From NCBI GenBank assembly GCA_021234155.1, contig JAJEKV010000287.1:122001-186000 (forward strand): DNA of 64,000 nt. Direction: 5' to 3'. Each line of letters opens with the position of its first letter. Within the stretch, counting starts at the first letter, position 1. The DNA is from Isoetes taiwanensis. Its lineage: Eukaryota > Streptophyta > Lycopodiopsida > Isoetales > Isoetaceae. Below the pieces are notes generated by a model. The model did no database searches. It saw only the letters and a list, made by a program, of their open reading frames with translations, and was not told the DNA's origin. Made by a program: the position numbers and the translations under genes. Shown here piece after piece: positions 47,920-60,003 of this stretch.

Positions 47920-48599
47920 GACGATAACTATCATGGTTTCTCTGACAGCCTATTGTTTGTACATGGCTGCTATTTTTGATCTGGATCTAAACATGAACAT
48001 TATAAGATCCACTATTCTAATTGCTCTTATTTATATGCATATCTGTACTTATGGTACAAGGGCTGACTGTACCCAGGGTGTCTCCTGTGGTCTGATGCAA
48101 CCCCATTTTTGTATTATGTTTTTCTCATAAATGAAATATAAAAAACCCCTTGCTCTAAAAAAAAAAAAAAAAAAAAAAAAGAAATAGAATATAGACAATC
48201 GAAAGCGTAGGATAGAAGAACTGGCTTACCATAAGAGTAAAAATAGCAGGCTCCATCATCGAATAGCTGGAAAAAAATAATCATAAGCTCGGTTTAATCC
48301 AACATATGAACGTTAAAGGCAACTTTAAATAATACCTATGTGATTCAATAGATTCTGCCATAACCAACACTTGAGCTTCAGTTGCTTGAATGAGGGAGTT
48401 AAGATCTTCAGAGGCCAATTTTCAATTTTCTAAGGCAAAATTTTATCTAGACTTAGCAATTAAGAACATTCTAACTATAATAGAAAAGATTCTACAACAA
48501 TGTAATTTATACAAAAAAAAACTTTTAAGAGATTAATTTACAGAGGAAGGTACTTTTATATATTAAAATTTGACTTACACGAAAAAGATAGCTTTAATA

Positions 48600-50450
48600 T
48601 GTATAAAAGTTTACTATGTACAAACATTGAAGCTTCTAGGGCTTCTCCTTGCGTATCCTCCTCGCCAGGTGGAGGCCCTTGGCATCACAGTCACCCTCTT
48701 CGCGTGGATTGCGCATAGGTTGCCCTCCTCGAAGAGTTGAGTTCCTCTGCTTTGGCCGCTTCCTAGCGAGACCCCGCCGTCCTTGATATGGCTCAGTAGT
48801 GGTAGTCCATCTTGAACTCCTACACAGACCCTTGATGTAGGCACTCGAAAGGAGGCTTTCTGAATCATCAGACTGATGCACTATTGGCAATGCCAAATAT
48901 GCCAAGCAGCTCTACTGTGCTTGGAATTTGGCCGATGACGGACCTTCTTCGAGGAATCAGGTCGAGGTGGTGGAGGCTTGCTTTTTGACCCTAGTCGGCT
49001 ACCTTTGATAGACTCTGGCACTCTATTTACAATATCAGTAATTATGTCGGATCCATCGGCAGAGATAAATCTTGCATACTGCCTTCTTCTTCTCGTACTC
49101 ATTATCTTGCTTCAGCTTAAATAGCTTCTCGCTGATCTTGCCCTCCTTGGACTGCATTGATATGGTTGCCGAGCGTAGGCTCCGTCTGTTCTTCGGCCTC
49201 CTCCTCCTCTTCTTCTTTAGCCTCTTGCTCCCCTCCCCTGTTGGTGTGGTCCTTCCACCTCGGGCTCATCCTCCTCCGGTTTGTCCAGTTGTGGTTCTCT
49301 ACCACGCCCCCCCTACGCCTATCTTCACACATCTTTATTCACTTCTCCCTTGCCTATGTCTCTTCCTCCCTTTTCTTTCACATTGCTGGCTTCCCTTGCT
49401 GTTGTTCCTACTATTGGGGTTGCTCCTACTCTCGAGATTGCTCCTGCTGCTTGCTGTTCACCTAGTCTTCTTGGTGTTGGAGTTGCTCCTATTGTCGAGG
49501 GCTGCTCTTGCTGCTTGCTTCTCACATGCTCTTCCTGTTGCTAGGGTTGCTCCAGTTGCCGAGGTTGCTCTTGCTACTTGCTCCTCACTTCCAAAAGCAG
49601 ACGCCACGATCTCAATTTTCCCCGAGCCTTGCGATCATTCACCTGAAGTGCTAAGTCATTGCTCCTCCAAGAGTGAAATGATTCATCTGAAGAGCTTGAG
49701 TGGCTAAGTTCGTCGTCTGGCCTAGGCCACAGGGCCTCAAGAATTTGCTTGTCGCCGCCCGCCGTGAGTGCTTCAAACGTTCCGGTGCAAGCTGGAGCTT
49801 CCAACTTCCTAGCTATTTGTTTGATCCTTCCAACAACTTAGCTTCCTCGATGGTGGGCTCTTCGAGTGATCTTGCCTCTATCAATGGTCGACTATGTCTA
49901 TTCACGGCTCCTTTGGATCGATCTCGCCGACTGTTCGTTCGATGGACACTCTTATAGCAGCTTCGGAGATTAGCTTAAAATTCGCCTTACAAGGGTAAAG
50001 GAGAGGTTCAAGCTACTATTTGGGAACTTCTAAGGAGTAGGAATGCTTCTAAAGATTTAGTAGATAAAGTTTCTTAAGAGTAAATTTATTGTAACTATGG
50101 GTTGTTAATTAAGGTAGTTTCCCTATCACTTAACTATTTCACAAAATTTCCTATTTCTTTTGGGTCAAATATTGGTCATTTCACGCCATTTTCTTTTAGG
50201 CTTTCTTTTGAGCGATTTCTCGTTCAATTCTCGCTTGAAAGGTGCGGTTCATGAATAACTTGAGCTCAAATTTACTAGAAGGTTTCTTTTGACTATATTA
50301 TTTCTACCACTTGGACTATACTTAATCTAATTATGACCCTGCTAATAGGAAAAAAAATTCTCCCACATTTCGTGGTTCAAAACTGGAATTCTCTAGCTAG
50401 GCTAGTCTACCTATTCAGGGATATGGTCAGTTCTAGCTCTTGGTCAACCA
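48600..50450 (-). pseudogene. gag-like/leader region of an LTR retrotransposon
   Basis: Minus-strand frames are long but broken and encode highly charged, disordered sequence: MSTRRRRQYARFISADGSD, a run of Glu with EAEEQTEPTLGNHI, and RPDDELSHSSSSDESFHSWR. They lie immediately downstream (minus sense) of the primer-binding site at 50,459-50,470. No protease, reverse transcriptase or integrase is present before the LINE poly(A), so this is a truncated or non-autonomous element. The gag label rests on position and composition only. Confidence 0.4.
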
Positions 50451-50458
50451 AGAACATT

Positions 50459-50470
50459 GCTCTGATACCA
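50459..50470 (-). other. primer-binding site of an LTR retrotransposon (tRNA-iMet)
   Basis: The minus strand reads TGGTATCAGAGC, exactly the complement of the plant initiator tRNA-Met 3' end. It lies one base inside a terminus that reads GAGCGTCACA (LTR end in CA). Confidence 0.8.
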
Positions 50471-50471
50471 T

Positions 50472-52060
50472 TGTGACGCTCCCTACATAATATACAGCAC
50501 CCGGTCGTACACTCCGTAAGAAATCCCCCATCCGGTCCTTCGACTGCACAGGCCCTCCGTCTACCCCGCACTCTGGAGTATCCCTAGTGCGGGAAGGGGG
50601 CACGAAGGTGTCTTGCGCGCCCTTCCCCTATGGGCTCCTATAACAGCTGAAGCATAAACAATGTCAGAACTAGCAATAACAATACATCGAACTACCTCGA
50701 AGGGTAGCACATCCATACATCCATAGATACAATAGAGATAAACACATGCTGTAAAATATGAGAGCTCCTACCCAAGGCTCAGACTCATGGGGAGGTAGAC
50801 TGACGGCTAGGCCTCAAGGTAGAGCAGACCGAGTCATAACAATGGCGGGGCTGGCTCGAGACCATGGCTAGAGTTGACCACTCCATCCGCCCCTCCTGTG
50901 CATACTTTGTAGATGGGCTAGATCGGGCTCTGGTACGACTCTAACCTTCCAGATACGCAATCTCATGGTATCACCCATCGAGACTGCTCTGGGTTGCATC
51001 TTCCCGGTCCTTCGAGGCAGGAAGAGTTCCATCTCCCCTTCCCGGGGTCTAGAGGTTCCACGGGCGGCTAGAGAATCGTGGCAACACATGATTCTTCCCC
51101 GACTTAACCCCCCCAAAACAAGAGCCAGGCCGTCACCTGCAGCTCTTGAGAGGCAGGCCGACACCATTGCCCCAAGAGGTGTCGGACCCATGCCCGGCCC
51201 ACTCGAAGTGACCGGCCATAAGCCTAGCCCGCTATGGGGTCCCCAGTAGCCGCGCTCAGTAGGGACCCTCCCTCTGTCTCGCCTCTAGCCCCGTTATGTA
51301 GTGTTGAGTCATATCATAGCCCCCGTAGCCCGGTGGATTCCTATGTATAGACCGCATAATAATAGGAACTAAAGGGTCTAAACTAGAAGCATCACTAAGT
51401 AATGGCTACTAGGTCTCTACCCCCCTTCCCAATACAAGAGGAGCAAACATGATCAACCAACATCACATATCCACATACATGATAATAATGAGAATAACAT
51501 CTAAACTTAATCATACACACCTAACTTACAGTTAGGGTTCATTGATTAGGGTTCAAGATCTAGACTGAGGGTTCTAGAAAGGCTTTACTAGAGACAGGAA
51601 ATTCTAACTCATCTGGAGTCCTAGATTCCAGATGATCTATAAAGAACTCTAACCCAAATACCTGCTCCTGAGGAACTCTCTCCTGCTCCTGGCATCTCCA
51701 TGGTCTTCAAGGTGGTTGAAGTAGCTCCCACTCCTATTGACCCGCACACGCTCCGGGGGCTGCTGTGCTAGGCTATGCCACAGCAAATGGTTCTCGAAAC
51801 AGAGTTTCAAGCGCAAAGAAGGTTTCCAGGCTGTTGGAGCCAGAAAAGAGGCCTAGGGTTAAGGTTTAGGCCTTTATAGGTTAGGGTTCACATGTTATGC
51901 CACATGACTCCAATAGGATAGGGCCGTGTGGCGGTTGCCCAATAGGATAAGGCCACATGGAAAATGGCCTTACCCTAAGGGTGTCTAAGTTATATTAATA
52001 ACTTAGACATGCACCCTATGCCACTAACCTATGGTATACAAGACTATGGAGATAGACTTA
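50472..52060 (-). mobile_element. probable 5' LTR of the minus-strand retrotransposon
   Basis: On the plus strand this starts TGTGACGCTCCCTACATAAT directly after the primer-binding site. It holds GC-rich promoter-like DNA and ends in AT-rich sequence. I place its far end near 52,060 by composition; a terminal match and the partner LTR were not found, so the limit is uncertain. Confidence 0.45.
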
Positions 52061-52127
52061 TATAGTGACGGACCTGGAAATATACGTATTTATGGCATAT
52101 ATTTCCCTGGAATGTCACATGCAATAC

Positions 52128-53100
52128 CTACTCTTCTTTCATCATTTTGAAATACATATGGTCCCTACACATCAACCCAGCCCAGCTGCACGCCATAACA
52201 AGGGAAACAAAAGGGATGGCATCTGGTTGTATGCCTTGCTTTTGCATCTGTTCAAAACAATGTGTAGCCAGCTTGCTCCCATTGTTCATACCGTTAGCAT
52301 TTATCATAGCATTCAAAGACACAACGTTCCAAATAGCCCAACTTGTCAAACACTTCTTTGGCTTCTTCAAGTGAACCACATTTAGAATACAGATCGATCA
52401 AGACATTACCAATACGGCATTTATTTCCAGACCAATTTCTACAATTGCATCATGTATTTCCAGGCCTTTATCTATGGCTGCTACTTGGCAACAAGCTTCT
52501 AAGCTGTAAACCAAGGTAATTGCATCTCGAGAGACTCCTTCCAGCTGTATATGATCAAAACGCTTCAATGCATTTTGACATGAGCCATTTTCGGCATGTC
52601 CTACAATTAGTGCATTCCACGAAACTACATCTCGGGTTATAAGTTTATTAAAAGCTTCCTTCGCCTCTGAAAGTGAGTCACATTTGGCATACATGTTAAT
52701 CAATGTGTTGCCAAAAGTGCTTCTATGTCAAACCCCTTTCTGTGACCATTTCATGTGTTTCGCGGTCCAAATCCAGTGCTCATATATTTGGTATAAGCTT
52801 TTATAATGCAAACAAATGTGGCAGCATCACCTTCCAATAGCTTCTTTGCAAAACATTTCAGTGCATTGTGAATACATCTATGATCGTTATATCCTGCAAT
52901 TAGTGTAGTCCAGGATACAAGGATACGACACCTTGATCTGCCAATTTGTCAAAGACTTCCTATGCCTTTGCAAAAGAGCAGCATTTGACATACATATCAA
53001 TCAATGCGCTTGCAACAAAGGAATGTCTTTCAAAGCCCCTTTGTATAGTGTCTCCTATACATTGCCACGGGCTTGTCAAAAATTTCTTTCTCAAATGTTC
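52128..53100 (-). pseudogene. PPR protein pseudogene 2
   Basis: Minus-strand pieces in several frames read RGFERHSFVASALIDMYVKC (about 53,040), EVFDKLADQGVVS, MINMYAKCDSLSEAKEAFNK, DVVSWNALIVGHAENGSCQN and ITLVYSLEACCQVAAIDKGL, all pentatricopeptide motifs of the PLS type. There are multiple stops and frameshifts, so it is clearly non-functional. Confidence 0.85.
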
Positions 53101-53225
53101 CTCATCTTCTTCTATAAAACTTTTCACTGTACTGAGTGCACTGAGGGCTCCTTGGCAGTTAATCTTGCAACTGAGAATTTAGTTTAAAAGCCTCATTACC
53201 TATTCCAGGTCTAGGAACAAGAGTC

Positions 53226-53805
53226 CAAGTGCCTTGTTATATTTCTGCTTAATATTACCAAGAGGTCTTACCTGGTTTATAAAGATTAAAAGATTAGAAT
53301 GGTCTGTGAGCATGCTAGAGAATGTGTCAACTTGCTCAATGCTTGATTCATCAAGCGTGCTAATACAGCCTTATGAGAATCACTCATTTCTCCCTCAAGC
53401 TCCACCCGAGGAACTAAAGCAGCAACCAACAGATAATGGCTTTTAAACTATTAAGCTGTAGTAGAGACTATTCATTTCTCTCGTTGTTACAAAAGCTTCT
53501 TACATTGTCTATCACAGATGTCGGTCAAGATAATGCATGCTTTCCACAATTAGGCTGTGCAACAAGCAAATTATTGGCTTGTTCCGCATCAATGAAAACA
53601 CAAACACCTGAAGGTATATATGCTTATAAATGGTTAGATGCAAAACTCTTCTTATCAGCAAACATGTTAAAAATATCATGAAGGTCATTAGTAGCAATAT
53701 ACCGCCTTTCTTTTGAGCTTCTGCAATGACATGGAGGGCAAGAGTAGTTTTTCTAGATGCTTCAGACCCATAAATTTCGATAGCACATCCCTGTAGAACA
53801 TGAAG
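53226..53805 (-). pseudogene. recA (organellar-type) pseudogene
   Basis: The minus strand reads [20 protein letters not shown], matching the RecA Walker A region, but the P-loop is altered (GSEASRKT instead of GPEASGKT). Then come [10 protein letters not shown], a GT...AG intron of about 85-95 nt, and CVFIDAEQA. After a deletion it reads [16 protein letters not shown]. Further on are [36 protein letters not shown] and INQVR. These are consecutive RecA blocks with internal deletions and frameshifts. Plant nuclear genomes carry recA genes for plastid and mitochondrial DNA repair; this is a dead copy. It is cut off at the right by the repeat starting at 53,828. Confidence 0.85.
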
Positions 53806-53827
53806 ATGAAACACTGGCACTGATCGG

Positions 53828-55041
53828 CCAGGACCTTGCGCCGTGTCTTGAACTAGAGGAGGGGTGTCGATACCAGAGCACGGGCCCTAGAAACCCCCGG
53901 AAGCAGCTTGCCCCAAAAGTCCTCTCCCGAAGGCCCTGGCGACAGAAGGGCAACCTCCCCTATTCGAAACCGTGATTTAGCTCTTCCATTGGGCTCAGAG
54001 CGTCGACATTGCCCTAGGGACCAAGTTTTGTGGCCAGAAGACCATCCCCTCTCCCAGAAGCGCCAAAGTAGCTTAGTTCCAGCACCGTCATAGTCAATTG
54101 ACCTGGGAGGTGGATGCTGAATACTGCCATGTAGGGCGTACGCGTTCCTTTCTCATGCAAAACTGACTATGTAACTTTGTCCCTAGGGTTATTTCGCCAT
54201 TCTGGACGATCTGGCAAAGTCGAATCTCCGTTCCGGGGCCTCCACAGTGCCAGAACAACAAAATACTTTGGTTTCTACATGGTTGCCTGCTGGACGCTCC
54301 ATGGTGTGATAAGTTCCCCCGGACCGATCTTGGAATTTTTTAGACCTGCCCAAAGCAGGGCCCCTGAATGGAGAATTCAACGGTCGGATAGTGGAACCGA
54401 GCTCCGTGAGGGTGGTCATTAGCGTATGGCCCCCCGTGGGAGCGATGCCAGGAAAGGCTGCCTCAGGAACTTTTTTGGGTCCCACCTCCTGGGGTCCTTA
54501 CTCTCCTCTCCTGTGAGGCAGCCTTGCAAGGTCCTGACCTTGTTTGACTTGGGGAAGAGTCCCATCTCGGCTGCCCAACAACGGGCTGCCCAGACCGCTC
54601 TAATGCTAACTCCTTGATCGAAACCTTGTCCAGAAATTCTGAAAATTGGCCCGTATGTTGTTCATAACTTAGGAAGCCAACTGGCAAAAAATCAGAATTT
54701 AATTCCGTACCATGCATTAATTACGAATTTATGAATGTCTTGCTACTGCAAAAGCAGCCCTCGACTTCTAATTGCCACATCAGGAGGAGACAAGATCTAA
54801 ACTCCATTCAGCCCCAAAACACAAACCCTTCAAGAACCTTGCAACTTACAGGGTTTATGTTTTGGAGGCCCTATCCTTGTTAGATTCGACCAGGACCTTG
54901 CACCGCATCTTGAAATAGAGGGGGGGTGTCGACGCCAGAGCAGGGGCCCTAAAAAACCCCCCGAAAGAAGCTTGCCCCAAAAGTCCTCTCCCGAAGGCCC
55001 GGCGACAGACGAGCAATTTCCCCTATCCGAAACTGTGATTC
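53828..55041. repeat. pair of 152-bp direct repeats 1,062 bp apart
   Basis: Copies at 53,828-53,979 and 54,890-55,041 share CCAGGACCTTGC, GGGGTGTCGA, GCTTGCCCCAAAAGTCCTCT and CGAAAC.GTGATT. They could be parts of LTRs of a short element or a segmental duplication. The DNA between them is not coding in any way I can support. Confidence 0.8.
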
Positions 55042-55044
55042 AGC

Positions 55045-55250
55045 ATGCGACGTGACGTCCCCGACATGCCACCTGGCATGACGAACTCAGCCAAGACTTC
55101 GCGATATCATGGCAGACGCGACGTCATACGTCGCAGTACACGTCGCGTGCGAAGTGTATGCGATGTGACGTCACTAGTTGCGATGTTGACATGACCTGGT
55201 CACGTCAAATATGACGTCGCGTGACCCAGACATCGCAACCCCACGTCGTT
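55045..55250. repeat. cluster of ACGT / GACGTC motifs
   Basis: About a dozen ACGT cores within 200 bp, many as GACGTCA, GTGACGTC, ACACGTCGCG or CGCGACGTC. This is far above the local background. It resembles a set of bZIP-type sites or a CpG-rich microsatellite-like patch. Confidence 0.6.
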
Positions 55251-57760
55251 AAATGACCATTCTTTTGTTGTGAGCATCCCCCAAAGTGGTATGATATGAG
55301 GTCCTAGTGACATGACAAGAAGTGTTATGTACTAGCACCTTTTGTGATAACCAATACACCTAAAGGGCGGTTCCTTCATGAGCCCCAACCTCTACAAGAC
55401 TTTATCCCATACCCCCAGGCACCTAGGCGATATCATGTTTCATAACACTAGGTATGTTTTAAGGCAATGTTGGGACTTTCCATCTCAAAAAAAAACAACC
55501 ATGAGACTACAAAATTTTATGCGAACAGACCCATACAACAAATGTAAAATTTCCAAGTTTTAAAGCCAATATAATGTAATGGATTAAATTATGTTGAGCA
55601 CAAATTATTAATTCATCTTCACCACAGATTACGCATGGACAATAAAGCAATCCAAGTTCTTCCTTTTGTTGGACTGTAAGCAAACAAATCAAAGACAGGA
55701 TATGCAGATCCATCTCGACACATGTTGAAATTATGCAGGCTCATTATAGTTTTACCCTGGACTTACTAGGATGTTGGAGGGATTACTGTGGGCGATCTCG
55801 GAGGTTGACCTTCACAGTAATGACGCAAATTTGGAAATCCTTATAGGGATTTTGAAGCTTTTTTGTTGCATCGTTTTTCTCACTGGTCCTGCACCAAATT
55901 AGTTTGTTTTTCTACTAATTTGGTCAATATGGATGGGCTAGTCGATCCGATAGCACTGATATAACCTCTAGAAACTCTTCGCTTAAATCAACAATAAATA
56001 ATGGTCAACTACCTTAACACAAACTACTCCTAAAAATGTTGATATAAATAGCCTCCACGGCTAGAGCTCACCACCCAACCGAACTCTAGAACAATTTACA
56101 GCATATTTTCGACCTTCATCAACAGAAAACATTTTAACAAAAAATGATTTTAACACATCATTAGCAGATGATTTTAACAGAAAATGTTCGTAGTAGTAAC
56201 AATCTTTTGGAAGATAATAAGTACATAGAGACCATACTTTTAGCCAAAAAACAATACCACCAATGTCCTTCGTTGATGCTTAACCAACAAAAAAGAGAAA
56301 TAACAACAACAAACAAATTGATTGTGCAGCTGAAAAATCCGTAAATATCTAGACCATGCAGGATTTAACCAGCCAAATCGTTGTTAGACAAAACATAGTA
56401 AGATGGAATTCAGACCATGACATTCACGTGGTTAACTACATTAATGAATTGGTCTGTTGATAGCTGCTTACCATTGAAACTGTGAGCACATTATTCTCAT
56501 ATGGCCTGTTCAAGGCTGCTATTCCAGTTGCATTATCTTGTATAAATAATACTTGGAAAAATCAAAAGGTTTTCAGTTGAGCTGGTGAAGTAACTCCCCT
56601 TCAAAGTGCGACCAGATTCTGGTGGTATAATTGCTAGATATAAAGTGGATGAAGGCAAAATAAAAGAGTTGAAGATCTAGAAATTGGATTTATACATCTC
56701 GCTGTAGGAGCCGAGCTGATCATTTCATATCATTACCTCCTTTGAGGAAGGAGCACCGGTTAGCCAGTTTCCAGAGTTGCTGCTATTCAACACAATCGAC
56801 CGACAGTTTACAGCCAACAATGGTTTTGGAGCAGTTTGTGGCATATTCTAGGCATATACTGGCTTATACCTAGAATATGCCACAAACACACTTGAACGAG
56901 AGTTTGCTCCCTTAGGAGCAACCCAAAAATGGATAAGGGGAAGAGTTGACTCAATTACTAAGGTAGCCAATCTATAAGTAATTTATTTCTAGAAGCATCA
57001 AACACAATATTGTATGTGCTCAGACTTTTCATGGTTATGTCCTAACTTACTCCTTCTGCAACAACTACGACTATGTGACCATTTTCTCGTAGGCATCTTT
57101 CGGCATATTCATATAGTCCACCTTCACCTTCCAAATAGAAAGGCACTTCCAGAATAGTCCACCTTTACCTTCCAAAAAGAAAGGCACTTCGGAACTAGAC
57201 AAGGATTTTGTAGGAAAACATTATGAAGTCAATGACCTACAAGTATATATAAAGTATTAAGTGAATTGGATGCACAAGGTTGTAGACTTACATCAATGGC
57301 AAAAGCAAATGCAGCGTTTGATTGGGTGTAATCATGTCAATATATCCTGCTCGCATAGCTATAAACGCCAAGCACCTGTATGAATGGATGCAATGTTTTA
57401 TGCATCTTGGTTCGGCAATGTAATAACAGGTACTACTGCGGGCCATGGGCAAGTGTGGAATTAATCTGGCTTTTGTAGTGTGTTGTTTTGACCTTTTTCA
57501 AAGCACTAGCATCCCAAACCTTATCAAGGAACCACGTGCCGAGGTACTACTTCAAGTAATTGTGATCTTCATTACTCTGGACTTGTACATGGGTAGAAGC
57601 ATGAAAGGATGTCCAATATGTTTTTCATAATGATGTACGAAAATACACTAGGTTTATGTAAATTAATGTACATTTATTTATATTTACCCTGGCAAATGTA
57701 AGTTACATTTTTGTGAAACAACCAATTTCTATGCTTGTAGACAATAACACTTGGTTCACA
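55250..57760. other. no recognisable gene
   Basis: AT-rich DNA without an assignable open frame. One short perfect hairpin lies at 56,834-56,887 (listed separately). Confidence 0.45.
56834..56887. repeat. 19-bp-arm perfect hairpin
   Basis: Arms GTTTGTGGCATATTCTAGG and its reverse complement, separated by 16 nt. Too short for a typical plant microRNA precursor and without flanking pairing that I can see. Confidence 0.7.
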
Positions 57761-57769
57761 TGACGTTTC

Positions 57770-59090
57770 CTAATTCACATGTAATAAGGATAAAAGTAAA
57801 TTCCTCTTTTGGCAATAGAGTATATGTTGCTCCAAAGAGAGGAGAACTGGGTGCAAGACCATGGACTTCACATTAAAACTTCCAAAAAGACTTTTTAAGT
57901 AGCAAGGAATCACTGTCCTCCACAATTCCACTCTATAGGAATAAATTGGTTCCACCAAAATTATGGACAAGTGTGGTTGCTAGAACTTTGCCATGTGACA
58001 ATTGTTCTTCATGACATAGAGCGCCTTGCAATCTGTCCTTACTCTTCGTTGGATGCAAGTGTCCCAGTATATAGTGGTAGTGAACTCTACTCCAAGATAG
58101 TTGTATGTTTGCACCACCTCTACTTTTTTATCCTAATAAGTGAAGCGAGGCTGCTTATATGTCGTCTACAAGATGATAAGAGGAGCACCATGTTCTTTGC
58201 CAAGTTGGCTCACATTCTAGTATCCTAGTGTGTCCAGATGTTATTGCTAGGCTCCATGCAAGGCAAGCCATTCTTCTAGCTGATCAATATACAGTCCATG
58301 GGGGATAGTGGAGAACCTTATTGCAGTCCAACACTCTTGTCGATAGAGTGGCCCGGGGCATTCGAGCCATGGCCCTTTCATACAAAATCTGCAGAATAGA
58401 ATAGAATAGAATATGGTTTTATCGTCCACGAAGGACCCCTTTCTGCCACACATTGTGCTAGAATCACTAAAATAAAAACCAAATACGAGTGTATATATGG
58501 TTCAAGCCCAAAGAAGATCCCTTTTGAGTCACTCACTTAGATTGTACGGCTAAAACTATGTGAGCCTCCCCCTTGATTTTGTATCTCCTGTAGAACACCC
58601 AGTTGCGAATATCTCTCCCATATCTTCTTCCTAAGTACGGTGATGAAAGTCTTCGCAAATTCCATGAACCATTAGTATAGGACCTGTTTTTTATTTCTGT
58701 TGTACACTAGTAAATGCACAATGTGAAATATGATCAATGGTCAAAGGTTTGGGCGTAAAATTAGCTTCTCCAAGTCAGTGTACCCATATCTCCTTTGCCC
58801 ATGATGCCAGTTGTCATTCAGGGATGCTGGTGAGCAGTTTTGCCAACAAAAAAATGACTATAATTATTACTATAATCGGCAGGATGATGTCGAGCCCTTG
58901 CTTTATATATAGTAACTACTTTGCTGGCAATCCATTGTATGGGGAAGTCTTCATGTAGGGACCTATTAAACAAACTAGTCAAGATAGGGACAATCTAAGC
59001 TCCAGCCCACTCCAATAGCTCTGTCATTATGCCATCTGTTTTCCCATTTGCAAGACATAGCGAGTTGTGGGTGATATCAGCCTTGTGCTG
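57770..59090 (-). pseudogene. decayed RTE-type LINE, reverse transcriptase remnant
   Basis: Minus-strand pieces in several frames match the RT of RTE-like plant elements in order: LANGKTDGIMTELLEWAGA and LTSLFNRSLHEDFPIQW (about 59,050-58,930), a middle block with LYIDQLEEWLA (about 58,265), then TYNYLGVEFTTTIYWDTC and RTDCKALYVMKNNC (about 58,110-58,010) and VEPIYSYRVELWRTVIP (about 57,945). Family members read Y-x-Y-L-G-V-x-F and Y-G-x-E-x-W at the last two places. Many stops are present. Confidence 0.6.
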
Positions 59091-59320
59091 CACCGGTTTG
59101 TGCTGGCACAATGTTTTAGATCATGTTAGGATCATAGAGCTGCATGAAGTACGACACATGTTGTCAAGACGTTGCATAGGCTTATGTACTACTCTACTCC
59201 AAAATGACCTGGGTGGCAGTCATGAATGTAAAGGATTTCATGTTGGTATTCTGCAATGTAATACGCCATCTTGCCTCTGACGAAAGCTATTGTCTAATTG
59301 GCTTTGCCTGAAGACATAAA

Positions 59321-59650
59321 ATGGGATCAACTACTAATCTGAGCTGTCACTTAAGAGCTTTACACTCATCATCAAACCATTTGTTTGAAGGGAAGCTAGA
59401 TGTATGCAATGGTATACGTGTGCGTCTTCTCCCAAAACTTTCCTCTACTGCAGTCAAAAGAACACTAACAAGCTTGATAGATTGCTGCTACAATGTGAAA
59501 AGCTACAATTTTCCAATATCTCTTTTATTACCAGCTAGGTATAATCCTTTGCTTTATCATAATCCAGATGATGAAGCCGAGGCACTTTGGGAATGGCGTG
59601 CACTAGAGCTGTATCGGTTACCAATCCACTGTTACAAAGAGGGGTTATGA
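59321..59650 (+). CDS. unrecognised 109-codon frame
   Basis: Open frame with SISLLLPARYNPLLYHNPDD-like and LWEWRALELYRLP segments. I do not recognise it. It could be part of a degraded gene, but codon use and length do not prove coding. Confidence 0.15.
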   Translation: MGSTTNLSCHLRALHSSSNHLFEGKLDVCNGIRVRLLPKLSSTAVKRTLTSLIDCCYNVKSYNFPISLLLPARYNPLLYHNPDDEAEALWEWRALELYRLPIHCYKEGL

Positions 59651-60003
59651 TCTGACCTAACTCCTCATCTCTACTTTATGTGTGCCCACCTATACATGTG
59701 CGAGAAGATGTAGGTCTGCTTGGAAATGAGCATATAATCCACCATGTTGGATCCCTTGGTTCTCCTAACATAATCACAACCAAGTTGCAGTTGGCTAATA
59801 TATAAATGTTTATTTTACATTAGCATTTTAATTAATAAAATGAAAAACTATTCTATTCCATTCTATTCTATACAGTGCAATATATTGGGCAAAATATTGT
59901 AGTCGAAATCTTTTATATCATATTGGTAATATAGGAACAATAATTTCAGACTGTAGATGAATTCAATAGTCACATATTTCTTTGTCTTTGTACTTCTTGA
60001 GGT

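Larger units (their letters stand above)
37098..48180 (+). mobile_element. L1-type LINE split by two Helitrons
   Basis: The element carries an ORF1 tail, ORF2 (endonuclease, reverse transcriptase, zinc-binding C-terminus) and a 3' end ATGAAATATAAAAAACCCCT followed by poly(A) at 48,157-48,180. The 6.45 kb between 38,442 and 44,892 is foreign (two Helitrons), so the LINE itself is about 4.6 kb as seen. Its 5' limit is unclear. Remaining LINE damage is light (one in-frame stop, one or two frameshifts), so it was probably active not long before the Helitrons landed. Confidence 0.85.

Noticed and set aside
49072-49707. 211-codon plus-strand frame rich in Leu, Ser and Pro with apparent membrane helices
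   Set aside because: It is the antisense of the charged gag-like region; Glu/Arg/Lys codons on one strand read as Leu/Ser/Pro on the other.
56834-56887. microRNA precursor
   Set aside because: Arms are only 19 bp with no flanking pairing; plant precursors are usually longer. Left as a hairpin.
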